Assembly (NCBI RefSeq): GCF_025751435.1
Contig: NZ_JAOWKY010000006.1
Coordinates: forward strand, 62,001-126,000
DNA from: Albidovulum marisflavi
GTDB lineage: Bacteria > Pseudomonadota > Alphaproteobacteria > Rhodobacterales > Rhodobacteraceae
Length of the DNA stretch: 64,000 nt
Direction of reading: 5' to 3'
Both the position numbers and the translations under genes were made by a program. Positions 1 through 7,166 of the stretch are shown here, piece by piece. The notes beneath the pieces are model-generated. The model saw only the letters and a program-made list of their open reading frames with translations, searched no databases and was not told the origin of the DNA. Numbering within the stretch: position 1 is the first letter of the stretch; every line of letters starts with the position of its first letter.

Positions 1-719
1 GGCGCAAATCCTACCGTCCCGCGCCGCTCGCCATCGGAACCAACACCGATCCCTACCAACCGATTGAGGCGCGCTATCGGATCATGCGCAGCGTGCTTCA
101 GGTCCTTTCCGACCGGAACCATCCGGTCGCGATCGTGACGAAAGGGGCATTGATCGAACGCGACATCGACATCCTGGCGCCGATGGCAGAGCGCGGTCTG
201 GTGCATGTCGGCGTTTCGGTCACGAGCCTGGATGCAGGACTGTCCCGCAGGCTTGAGCCGCGCGCACCCGTCCCGGACCGGCGTCTGGCCGCGATGGCGC
301 GACTTGCAGACGCGGGAATTCCGGTGCGGGTCATGATCGCACCGGTGATCCCCGTGCTGACGGAACCGGAAATCGAGCGAATTCTGACCGCCGCACGCGA
401 TTGCGGGGCCAAGGCGGCTTCGTGGATACTTCTGCGCCTGCCGCTGGAGGTCGCGCCCCTGTTCCGCGATTGGCTTGAAAGGCATGAGCCGGGGAGGGCG
501 GCGCATGTCATGAACCGTCTGCGCGACATGCGCGGCGGTGCGGATTACGATGCGGAATGGGGCAAGCGGATGCGCGGGCAGGGTGTTACGGCCCAGCTGA
601 TTGCGCGGCGATTCGAGCTCGCCGCCAAAAGGCTTGGGCTCGACGCGCCCTTGCCCGCGCCAAGGACCGACCTGTTCCGCCGGCCGCCCAAGGCGGGCGA
701 CCAGCTGTCCTTGTTCTGA
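1..719 (+). CDS. PA0069-family radical SAM protein (5' truncated by window)
   Basis: The gene enters the window already in frame (first complete codon at base 3), so only the C-terminal part, about 238 residues, is visible. The segment GTNTDPYQPIE near the left edge is typical of the PA0069 branch of radical SAM proteins, related to spore photoproduct lyase. The CxxxCxxC cluster that binds the 4Fe-4S centre should lie upstream of the window. The rest reads as a continuous SAM-barrel tail with motifs such as VTKGALIERD and APVIPVLTE. The substrate of this branch is not established. It converges on bmt with about 50 bp between stop codons. Confidence 0.8.
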   Translation, partial: RKSYRPAPLAIGTNTDPYQPIEARYRIMRSVLQVLSDRNHPVAIVTKGALIERDIDILAPMAERGLVHVGVSVTSLDAGLSRRLEPRAPVPDRRLAAMARLADAGIPVRVMIAPVIPVLTEPEIERILTAARDCGAKAASWILLRLPLEVAPLFRDWLERHEPGRAAHVMNRLRDMRGGADYDAEWGKRMRGQGVTAQLIARRFELAAKRLGLDAPLPAPRTDLFRRPPKAGDQLSLF

Positions 720-770
720 ACGCCACGTGACCGATCGGCCGGTCAGGAAGACGTCCCGGCGCGCACTCTG

Positions 771-1784
771 CTAGCCGCGCCGGCGCCCGCGCCGCTCGCG
801 GCCGGGGGCGGCATCGTCCCCGGTGCCGTCCGAGGCCGACGAGAAGCCGCCAAGCTTGTCCGCGATCTCATCCAAGGTCGGGCGGGGTCCGCGAGGCCGG
901 GTTTCCAGCGCCTGACGCATCGCCGCCAGATGGGCGGGCATGGTGCCGCAGCACCCGCCGATGATGGTTGCGCCCGCATCGCGGGCCAGAACGGCGTATT
1001 CGGCCATCAGTTCGGGCGTGCCGTCGTAGTGGATATGCCCGTCGTGATACTTCGGGATGCCTGCGTTGCCCTTGGCGATGACCGGCCGCTCGGGGCCCGC
1101 CGCGACGAACCCGAGGATCGTGCGCATCAGGTCTGCAGCACCCACGCCGCAGTTGGCGCCGAAGGCCAGCGGGGGATGGGCCAGCTTGTCGACCATCGCC
1201 ACCATCTGCGCCGAGGTCACGCCCATCATGGTGCGGCCAGCCGTGTCAAAGCTCATGGTGCCGCACCAAGGCATGCCAACCTTTTCAAAGGCTTCGGCGG
1301 CTGCCTTGAACTCCTCTGGCGCCGAGATCGTCTCTACCCAAAGCACGTCCGCGCCGGCATCCTTCAGCGCCTCGGCCTGCTCGTGGAAGATCTCCACCGC
1401 AAGCTCATGGGTCAGGGTTCCCATCGGCGCCATGATCTCTCCGGTCGGACCCATCGAGGCGGCGACGACAACGGGCCGTCCCGCGTTGGCCGCCACTTCG
1501 CCCGCAAGCTCGACGCCGGCGCGGTTGATTTCGCGCACACGTCCGGCGGCGCCGTGCAGTTTCAGCCGGCTTGCGTTCCCGCCGAAGGTGTTGGTCAGGA
1601 AAATGTCGGACCCGGCGTCCACTGCGCTTTTGTAGAGTTTGCGGATGTTGTCGGGCTGCTCGACGTTCCACATCTCGGGCGCTTCGCCCGAGGCGAGCCC
1701 CATGTTGAAGAGGTTTGTGCCGGTCGCGCCGTCCGCCATCAGCCAATCGCGCGTTTCAAGCAGGCGGGAGAGGAGATCGCTCAT
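771..1784 (-). CDS. bmt: Betaine-homocysteine S-methyltransferase (zinc-type)
   Basis: A 337-residue homocysteine S-methyltransferase-fold protein (PF02574). It probably transfers a methyl group from glycine betaine to homocysteine, giving methionine and dimethylglycine in the cytoplasm. The zinc-thiolate ligands are visible as GANC (C212) and GGCC (C278, C279). [11 protein letters not shown] near residue 16 is the family's N-terminal motif. The ATG starting [10 protein letters not shown] was chosen because the longer frame adds about 65 residues unlike the family. The end is odd: after the barrel there is a disordered Ser/Asp/Gly linker and the basic tail [10 protein letters not shown] similar tail ends the corrinoid activator in this window. 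The leader holds a 7-bp inverted repeat. Methyl-donor specificity is inferred from the family. Confidence 0.85.
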   Translation of the reverse strand: MSDLLSRLLETRDWLMADGATGTNLFNMGLASGEAPEMWNVEQPDNIRKLYKSAVDAGSDIFLTNTFGGNASRLKLHGAAGRVREINRAGVELAGEVAANAGRPVVVAASMGPTGEIMAPMGTLTHELAVEIFHEQAEALKDAGADVLWVETISAPEEFKAAAEAFEKVGMPWCGTMSFDTAGRTMMGVTSAQMVAMVDKLAHPPLAFGANCGVGAADLMRTILGFVAAGPERPVIAKGNAGIPKYHDGHIHYDGTPELMAEYAVLARDAGATIIGGCCGTMPAHLAAMRQALETRPRGPRPTLDEIADKLGGFSSASDGTGDDAAPGRERRGRRRG

Positions 1785-1868
1785 CAGGATGCCTTTCTGC
1801 ATTCGCCGCCCCATGCGAAGCGGTTTGGAAAAGGATGTGCCACGAAGGCGCGCGAGTTGCAAATTCAT

Positions 1869-1893
1869 CGTTTTCAGAAAGGTCTTGAAAACG
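1869..1893. repeat. Inverted repeat in the bmt leader
   Basis: Two 7-bp arms, CGTTTTC and GAAAACG, are separated by 11 nt, about 85 bp upstream of the bmt start. They could form an RNA hairpin in the bmt leader or be an operator. No match to a known SAM, SAH or SAM/SAH riboswitch was recognised by eye. Confidence 0.4.
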
Positions 1894-1968
1894 GTGCAAT
1901 CGGCGATCCAAGGGGGACAGGTGGCAGGGCAGCACAGCCGAACATTTCGCTTTTCGCGAAACGCAAAG

Positions 1969-1990
1969 AGCCGCGGCAACGGCCGCGGCT
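1969..1990 (-). terminator. Intrinsic terminator after the zeta-subunit gene
   Basis: A perfect 9-bp GC-rich stem with a 4-nt loop starts about 29 bp past the zeta gene stop. On the minus strand it is followed by CTTTGCGTTTC. It would separate the zeta transcript from bmt. Confidence 0.65.
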
Positions 1991-2018
1991 CCGATTGCAG
2001 GCCGAGTGTCGTGCGCGA

Positions 2019-2333
2019 TCAGACTTCGTTCATGATCTGGCGTTTGGCTTCTTCCATAAGCTCGAACATCTTCGCGCGGATCATCGGCTCTTCGGCGCGG
2101 TCGCCCAGATCGCCCGCGACCTTGCGGAACACGTCCTCGTCACCGGCTTCCTCGAAATCGGCCATGACGACTTCCTTGGCGTAGGCCGCGGCATCGTCGC
2201 CGGTCTTGCCCAGAAGGCCCGCGGCCCAGAGGCCCAAAAGCTTGTTGCGGCGGGCTTCGGCCTTGAACCGCAGTTCCTCATCATGGGCGAATTTGTTCTC
2301 GAAGGCGTTTTCGCGATCGTCGAAGGTGGTCAT
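2019..2333 (-). CDS. ATPase inhibitor subunit zeta (DUF1476)
   Basis: A 104-residue protein of the DUF1476 family (PF07345). In Paracoccus denitrificans this family was identified as the zeta subunit, which inhibits the F1Fo-ATPase in the way mitochondrial IF1 does. The N-terminus [20 protein letters not shown] is the inhibitory region of the family, followed by a mainly helical, acidic body. The start lies at the usual position; the open frame extends 34 codons upstream with no family similarity. It is divergent from purC, an arrangement common in alphaproteobacteria. A TTGCGG/CATATG promoter with a 17-bp spacer lies just upstream. Inhibition of ATP hydrolysis is family knowledge; nothing in the sequence contradicts it. 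Confidence 0.85.
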   Translation of the reverse strand: MTTFDDRENAFENKFAHDEELRFKAEARRNKLLGLWAAGLLGKTGDDAAAYAKEVVMADFEEAGDEDVFRKVAGDLGDRAEEPMIRAKMFELMEEAKRQIMNEV

Positions 2334-2366
2334 GGACGCCGTCCCCTGTGTGGTAATGTCTCTTTT

Positions 2367-2395
2367 CATATGCCCGCCGCGCGCCCGCGCCGCAA
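2367..2395 (-). promoter_or_regulatory. Candidate promoter of the zeta-subunit gene
   Basis: Reading the minus strand, -35 TTGCGG and -10 CATATG are separated by 17 bp, with the -10 box about 34 bp before the start codon. Confidence 0.45.
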
Positions 2396-2421
2396 GCCCC
2401 GGCGAAAGGTGAGCCTTTGCC

Positions 2422-2450
2422 TTGCGGGGCGGCACGCCATGTCCTATAGG
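2422..2450 (+). promoter_or_regulatory. Candidate purC promoter
   Basis: -35 TTGCGG, 17-bp spacer, -10 TATAGG, about 42 bp before the purC ATG. It is divergent from the zeta promoter, and the two -35 boxes are 26 bp apart. Confidence 0.5.
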
Positions 2451-2492
2451 GGCCGCAACACGGGGCTAGTCGTCCCGACGAACGGAGCTGCC

Positions 2493-3254
2493 ATGGCACG
2501 TCGCAAGAAAATCTACGAAGGCAAGGCCAAGATCCTGTACGAAGGCCCCGAACCGGGAACCTTCATCCAGTACTTCAAGGACGATGCCACTGCCTTCAAC
2601 GCGCAGAAGAAGGCGACGATCGAGGGCAAGGGCGTTCTGAACAATCGCCTGTCCGAGTACTTCATGACCGGACTGACCAACATCGGTGTGCCCAATCACT
2701 TTATCCGCCGCGTGAACATGCGCGAACAGCTGATCCGCCAGGTCGAGATTGTTCCGCTGGAAGTGATTGTGCGCAATTTCGCCGCCGGTTCGATCGCCAA
2801 GCGCCTTGGAATGGAAGAGGGCACCCCGCTTCCGCGTCCCATCGTCGAATACAGCTACAAGAACGACGCCCTTGGCGACCCGATGGTGAGCGAGGAATAC
2901 ATCATCGCATTCGGCTGGGCCACCCAGCAGGACCTGGACGACATCGTATCGCTCGCGCTCCGGGTGAACGATTTCCTGTCGGGAGTCTTCTACGGCGTGG
3001 GCATCAAGCTGATCGACTTCAAGATCGAGATCGGGCGCATCTGGGACGGCGATTTCATGCGGCTGATCGTCGCGGATGAGATCAGCCCAGACAGCTGCCG
3101 GCTTTGGGACATCAAGACGGGCGAGAAGCTCGACAAGGATGTGTTCCGCCGCGATTTGGGCAATCTGACCGACGCCTACTCCGAGGTTGCACGTCGTCTG
3201 GGCGTTTTGCCCGCGCAGACGACCCACCTGACCAAACCGACGCTGATCAACTGA
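2493..3254 (+). CDS. purC: SAICAR synthetase (phosphoribosylaminoimidazole-succinocarboxamide synthase)
   Basis: A 253-residue cytoplasmic enzyme that condenses CAIR with aspartate, using ATP, in step 8 of purine synthesis. Visible family motifs are [16 protein letters not shown] at the N-terminus, the signature [17 protein letters not shown] near residue 90 and [10 protein letters not shown] near 175. The ATG preceded by CGGAGCTGCC was chosen; the same frame stays open about 1.5 kb upstream over bmt, but that part is not coding. It heads a run with purS, an alcohol dehydrogenase and purQ. Length and motifs are normal for the family. Confidence 0.97.
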   Translation: MARRKKIYEGKAKILYEGPEPGTFIQYFKDDATAFNAQKKATIEGKGVLNNRLSEYFMTGLTNIGVPNHFIRRVNMREQLIRQVEIVPLEVIVRNFAAGSIAKRLGMEEGTPLPRPIVEYSYKNDALGDPMVSEEYIIAFGWATQQDLDDIVSLALRVNDFLSGVFYGVGIKLIDFKIEIGRIWDGDFMRLIVADEISPDSCRLWDIKTGEKLDKDVFRRDLGNLTDAYSEVARRLGVLPAQTTHLTKPTLIN

Positions 3255-3268
3255 AAGGCCCGATCGCC

Positions 3269-3508
3269 ATGAAAGCCCGTGTCCATGTCATGCTCAAGGA
3301 TGGCGTTCTAGACCCGCAGGGCGAAGCGGTCAGGCACGCGCTTGGCACGCTCGGTTTTTCCGGCGTGGAGGCCGTGCGGCAGGGAAAGGTGATCGAGCTT
3401 GACCTGGCCTCGACCGACAAGGCCGCGGCCGAGGCCGAGGTCAAGGCGATGTGCGAAAAGCTGCTCGCCAACACCGTGATCGAAAAATACACGGTCGAGA
3501 TCGCCTGA
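3269..3508 (+). CDS. purS: Phosphoribosylformylglycinamidine synthase subunit PurS
   Basis: A 79-residue subunit of the three-part FGAM synthase (PurS-PurQ-PurL). PurS bridges the glutaminase PurQ and the synthetase PurL and helps channel ammonia. The typical opening MKARVHVMLKDGVLDPQG is present, along with the beta-alpha-beta pattern ending in NTVIEKYTVEIA. It lies 14 bp after purC and overlaps the next gene by one base (TGATG). PurL is not in the window. Unusually, purQ does not follow directly. Confidence 0.95.
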   Translation: MKARVHVMLKDGVLDPQGEAVRHALGTLGFSGVEAVRQGKVIELDLASTDKAAAEAEVKAMCEKLLANTVIEKYTVEIA

Positions 3509-4551
3509 TGCGCGCTGCGGTACTGACCGGGTTCCGCGCGCCTCTCGACATCCAGCACCTGTCCGATCCGGAATGTCCGGAGGACGGCGTCGTACTCTCC
3601 GTACTTGCCTGCGGCGTGTGCCGGTCCGACTGGCACAGCTGGACCGGGTCCGATCCGGACGTGATGTTGCCGCACGTTCCCGGTCACGAATATTGCGGCG
3701 TGGTCGAAGAGGTCGGCGCCCGCGTGAGCCGCTGGAAACGCGGCGACCGCGTGATCGCGCCCTTCATCCTGGCCTGCGGAACATGCCCTGCCTGCGCGGC
3801 GGGAAACCAGACGACATGCCCGACACAGATCATACCGGGCTTCACCCATCCGGGCGCGTTCGCGGAACGGATCGCGGTTGCGCGCGCCGATCACAACCTG
3901 ACCCGACTTCCCGAGACGATGGAACCCGCGCTTGCCGCGGCCTTGGGGTGCCGTGTGACGACGGCATGGCACGGGCTGACCGGCCGCGCGGCGCTGCAGC
4001 CCGGCGAATGGCTCGCCGTGTTCGGAACCGGTGGAATAGGGCTTTCGGCGCTGTTGCTGGCAAAGGCCATCGGCGCGCGTGTCGTCATGGTGGATGTCGT
4101 CGCCGAAAAACTTGATCACGCGATTGCCCATGGCGCGGACGCCGTGGTGAACGCGGCATCAAGTGATGCGCCGCAGGCGATCCGCGACATCACCGGTGGG
4201 GGCGCGCATGTCGCGGTTGAGGCGCTCGGGATTGAACAGACGACTGTAAGCGCTCTGAAATCGCTTCGTAAACTTGGCCGCATGGTGCAGATCGGAATGC
4301 CCGCCGGCAAGCATACCCAGATGAGCCTGCCGATGGACGCGGTCTATTCCGGCCAGCTTGCGCTTTTCGGCACGCGGGGCATGCCCTCTTGGCGCTATCC
4401 CAGCCTTCTGAACCTGATCGCGGGCGGCGGCGTCGACCTGTCCCCGCTTATCGCGCGGCGGGTGGCGTTGTCGGACGCGTCCGAAGAGCTCGCGGCCTTT
4501 GACGGGCCAACAGCGCCTGGCGTGGCCGTGATCACGGATTTTTCGCGCTAG
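3508..4551 (+). CDS. Zinc-dependent medium-chain alcohol dehydrogenase
   Basis: A 347-residue MDR-superfamily dehydrogenase. Catalytic zinc ligands are C38 in CGVCRSDWH and H60-E61 in PGHEYCG; the structural-zinc cysteines lie in CGTCPACAAGNQTTC. A Rossmann motif, FGTGGIGLSA, near residue 170 binds NAD(P). The substrate cannot be read from sequence; relatives are annotated as general alcohol dehydrogenases acting on small alcohols. Its ATG overlaps the purS stop as TGATG, so it is probably translated together with the purine genes. It sits between purS and purQ, which would otherwise be expected to be neighbours. Confidence 0.85.
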   Translation: MRAAVLTGFRAPLDIQHLSDPECPEDGVVLSVLACGVCRSDWHSWTGSDPDVMLPHVPGHEYCGVVEEVGARVSRWKRGDRVIAPFILACGTCPACAAGNQTTCPTQIIPGFTHPGAFAERIAVARADHNLTRLPETMEPALAAALGCRVTTAWHGLTGRAALQPGEWLAVFGTGGIGLSALLLAKAIGARVVMVDVVAEKLDHAIAHGADAVVNAASSDAPQAIRDITGGGAHVAVEALGIEQTTVSALKSLRKLGRMVQIGMPAGKHTQMSLPMDAVYSGQLALFGTRGMPSWRYPSLLNLIAGGGVDLSPLIARRVALSDASEELAAFDGPTAPGVAVITDFSR

Positions 4552-4668
4552 TGCGTCAATACGGCGCCACACGTCCCGCGGTTTTGGGTAAAGCGCCAAT
4601 CCGCCGCTGGAACCCGCGCCCGCTTTGAGGTAACAGCCACATCAACCCCGCAAGCCCGAGGAACGCCC

Positions 4669-5337
4669 ATGAAAGCCGCCGTCATCACCTTTCCCGGATC
4701 GAACTGTGACCGGGACCTTGCCATGGCCTTCGAAAAGGCCGGGGCAGAGGTTCTGCGCGTCTGGCACAAGGACGCGGATCTGCCCAAGGGCATTGACATC
4801 GTCGGCATCCCCGGCGGCTTTTCGTTCGGCGACTACCTGCGGTGCGGCGCGATCGCGGCCCAGTCACCGATCATGCGCGGTGTCGCGGACTTCGTGCATG
4901 GCGGCGGGTACGCCCTGGGGATCTGCAACGGCTTCCAGGTGCTGACCGAAACCGGGCTTCTGCCCGGCGCACTGATGCGAAATTCCGGTCTGAAGTTCGT
5001 GTGCAAGCCGGTCGATCTTCGGGTCGAGACTGCCGACAGTGCCTTCACCTCCGGCTGGTCAAAGGGCGACACCGTGCGGGTGCCGATCGCGCACCATGAC
5101 GGCAACTACACGATCGACGCAGAGGGGCTCGCGCGTCTTCGTGGCGAGGACCGCGTCGCGTTCACCTACGTCGAAAACCCCAATGGCGCGACAGCCGACA
5201 TCGCCGGGGTCCTTTCGGACAATCGCCGGGTACTGGGCATGATGCCGCACCCCGAGCGTGCGGTCGAAGAGGCGCACGGAACGACCGGCGGGTCGGTGCT
5301 TTTCCGCGCTCTTATGAGCACGATGGCGCTTGCCTGA
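4669..5337 (+). CDS. purQ: Phosphoribosylformylglycinamidine synthase, glutaminase subunit PurQ
   Basis: A 222-residue class I glutamine amidotransferase that supplies ammonia to PurL for FGAR to FGAM conversion. The nucleophile is C86 in ALGICNGFQ, and the His/Glu of the triad lie in MMPHPERAVEE near the C-terminus. The opening MKAAVITFPGSNCDRD is characteristic. A ribosome site GAGGAACGCCC precedes the ATG. It follows the alcohol dehydrogenase after about 117 bp in which no convincing promoter was seen, so read-through from purC is likely. Confidence 0.96.
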   Translation: MKAAVITFPGSNCDRDLAMAFEKAGAEVLRVWHKDADLPKGIDIVGIPGGFSFGDYLRCGAIAAQSPIMRGVADFVHGGGYALGICNGFQVLTETGLLPGALMRNSGLKFVCKPVDLRVETADSAFTSGWSKGDTVRVPIAHHDGNYTIDAEGLARLRGEDRVAFTYVENPNGATADIAGVLSDNRRVLGMMPHPERAVEEAHGTTGGSVLFRALMSTMALA

Positions 5338-5348
5338 ATTTGGCCTGC

Positions 5349-5377
5349 TTGAGGCGCAACCGGCCGAGGGCTAGAGT
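5349..5377 (+). promoter_or_regulatory. Candidate dctB promoter giving a leaderless mRNA
   Basis: -35 TTGAGG, 17-bp spacer, -10 TAGAGT. Only 6 nt separate the -10 box from the dctB ATG, so transcription should start at or next to the start codon. Confidence 0.5.
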
Positions 5378-5383
5378 TGCGCC

Positions 5384-7159
5384 ATGAGTGCCTTTGACCA
5401 AGATGAAAAACCGCGCGCCAAACCGCGCAGGATGGCTGCGCGTGGGCGTTGGATCCTGCGCGTCGTTGCGCTGTCCGTCATCCTGATCGCTTCGGCCGTC
5501 ATCTGGTACACCAACGCCTTCCTGACCGAGAGTTTCACGGAGTCGACACGCGGCAGGGCCGAGGTGCGGCTGGCTCTCTATACGGGGAACATTCTTACCG
5601 AGCTTCAGCGAACCTCGGTTGTGCCGCTGCTGCTGGCGCGCGACCCGTCGCTTTCGGGGTCGCTTATGGCGGGCGACTTCTCAATGACCTCGCAGAAGCT
5701 GATCTCGGCCCAGGCCGAAATCGGCGCGGCTTCGATCCAGTTGCTGGATATCGACGGGCGGACGGTCGCTGCGACCGACCGCAACAAGATCGGCATCAAC
5801 CTGGGCCAGAAGCCGCAGTTCGTGGATGCGCTTCGGGCCAAGGACACGATTTTCACCGTCGCAGCACGTGAATCCGGCGGCTATGACTTCACCTATTCCC
5901 GCGCGGTGCAGGTCGATGGCAAGACCGTCGGCGTGATCCTCGTGTCCGCCGAACTGTCGAAGTTCGAGCGCGGTTGGGGCGGTTTCGCAGACGCGGTCGC
6001 CGTGACCGACAGTTCCGGCATCGTGATCCTTGCGACCGAGCCTCGGTGGCGGGGCAAGCCACTTGAGGAGGCGCTGGCGCTGCGCCCCGCCCAAACCGCA
6101 ATCGGCCGCGCGGTCAGGGCAACCTTCGACTGGGCGAACTCCCCCCCGGATGCCTATGTCAAGGGTGAGGCCGTGATGCGCAACGAGGCGCGGGTGCCCT
6201 TTCGCGGCTGGCGCATCGTCAGCTTCACCACCTTCGATTCGATCCGGGAGCGGGTAAATGCCGTCCTGTCGCTCGAAATCATGGGATTTGCCCTGCTTCT
6301 GGCCGCCGCGTTCTGGTTCCTGTCGCGTCAGGCGCGCAACGAAACCGCGGTCTTCCGGCGGGAATCAGCGGAATTGCGCCAGCTCAACGCGAGGCTGCAG
6401 CGGGAAATCGCCGAGCGCGAAAAGGTCCAGAAGGACCTGGCCGTGGCCGAACAGACGCTTGCCCAGTCCTCCAAGCTGGCCGCCCTTGGCGAGATGTCGG
6501 CAGCGGTAAGCCACGAGTTGAACCAGCCGCTTGCCGCGATGAAGACCTATCTGGCGGGCGCCCGGCTGCTTTTGCAGCGCAGGCGCGCGGAAGAGGCGCT
6601 GTCATCGTTCCAGCGCATCGACGATCTGATCGAAAGGATGGGGGCGATCACCCGGCAGCTGAAAAGCTACGCTCGCAAGGGCGGAGAGGCGTTTGAGCCA
6701 ATAGACGTTCGTGCTTCGGTGTCCTCGGCGCTTTCGATGATGGAGCCGACCCTGCGCTCGGGCAAGGTCCGCATCACCCATACCTTGCCGCGCGGGCCGG
6801 TTATGGTGATGGCCGATCGCATCCGTCTGGAACAGGTGCTGATCAATCTCCTGCGCAACGCCGTCGACGCGACGAAGGACGTGGCGGAGCCTCAGGTCGA
6901 GATCCTTCTGACCGCCGGGGAAACGGCGACTCTTTCGGTGCGCGACAACGGTCATGGCATCACCGAGTTGGACAATCTCTTCGAGCCTTTCTACACGACG
7001 AAGAAGCCCGGAGACGGTGTCGGGCTGGGTCTTGCCATTTCTTCCGGGATCGTGAACGACCTTGGCGGACGGCTGACGGCGCGGAACGCGCCGGGCGGGG
7101 GGGCTGTATTCGAGGTTCAACTCCCCATATTGCAGGATAGGACCCGCGCTGCGGAGTGA
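5384..7159 (+). CDS. dctB: C4-dicarboxylate sensor histidine kinase DctB-like
   Basis: A 591-residue membrane kinase. TM1 spans about residues 24-44, a periplasmic PDC/PAS-type sensor about 45-295, and TM2 about 303-322. A coiled linker then leads to the HisKA domain with H377 in AVSHELNQPLAAMK. The HATPase domain shows the N-box (INLLRNAVDA), G1 (DNGHGI) and G2 (GVGLGLAIS). Family members sense succinate, malate or fumarate and phosphorylate DctD to induce dicarboxylate uptake. No transporter gene is nearby, so the ligand is inferred. It lies 7 bp before the regulator gene. The GAGGG element near the start is poorly placed as a ribosome site, in keeping with a leaderless start. Confidence 0.85.
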   Translation: MSAFDQDEKPRAKPRRMAARGRWILRVVALSVILIASAVIWYTNAFLTESFTESTRGRAEVRLALYTGNILTELQRTSVVPLLLARDPSLSGSLMAGDFSMTSQKLISAQAEIGAASIQLLDIDGRTVAATDRNKIGINLGQKPQFVDALRAKDTIFTVAARESGGYDFTYSRAVQVDGKTVGVILVSAELSKFERGWGGFADAVAVTDSSGIVILATEPRWRGKPLEEALALRPAQTAIGRAVRATFDWANSPPDAYVKGEAVMRNEARVPFRGWRIVSFTTFDSIRERVNAVLSLEIMGFALLLAAAFWFLSRQARNETAVFRRESAELRQLNARLQREIAEREKVQKDLAVAEQTLAQSSKLAALGEMSAAVSHELNQPLAAMKTYLAGARLLLQRRRAEEALSSFQRIDDLIERMGAITRQLKSYARKGGEAFEPIDVRASVSSALSMMEPTLRSGKVRITHTLPRGPVMVMADRIRLEQVLINLLRNAVDATKDVAEPQVEILLTAGETATLSVRDNGHGITELDNLFEPFYTTKKPGDGVGLGLAISSGIVNDLGGRLTARNAPGGGAVFEVQLPILQDRTRAAE

Positions 7160-7166
7160 GGTGAAC

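Noticed and set aside
728-745. Hairpin TGACCG/CGGTCA between the radical-SAM gene and bmt
   Set aside because: Only 6 bp and no T-run on either side, so not reported as a terminator.
1785-1968. SAM/SAH-type riboswitch before bmt
   Set aside because: The leader was scanned on the sense strand; none of the conserved cores I know could be matched.
930-2492. Upstream extension of the purC frame
   Set aside because: It runs over bmt and the zeta gene on the other strand; the protein part is low-complexity and unlike PurC.
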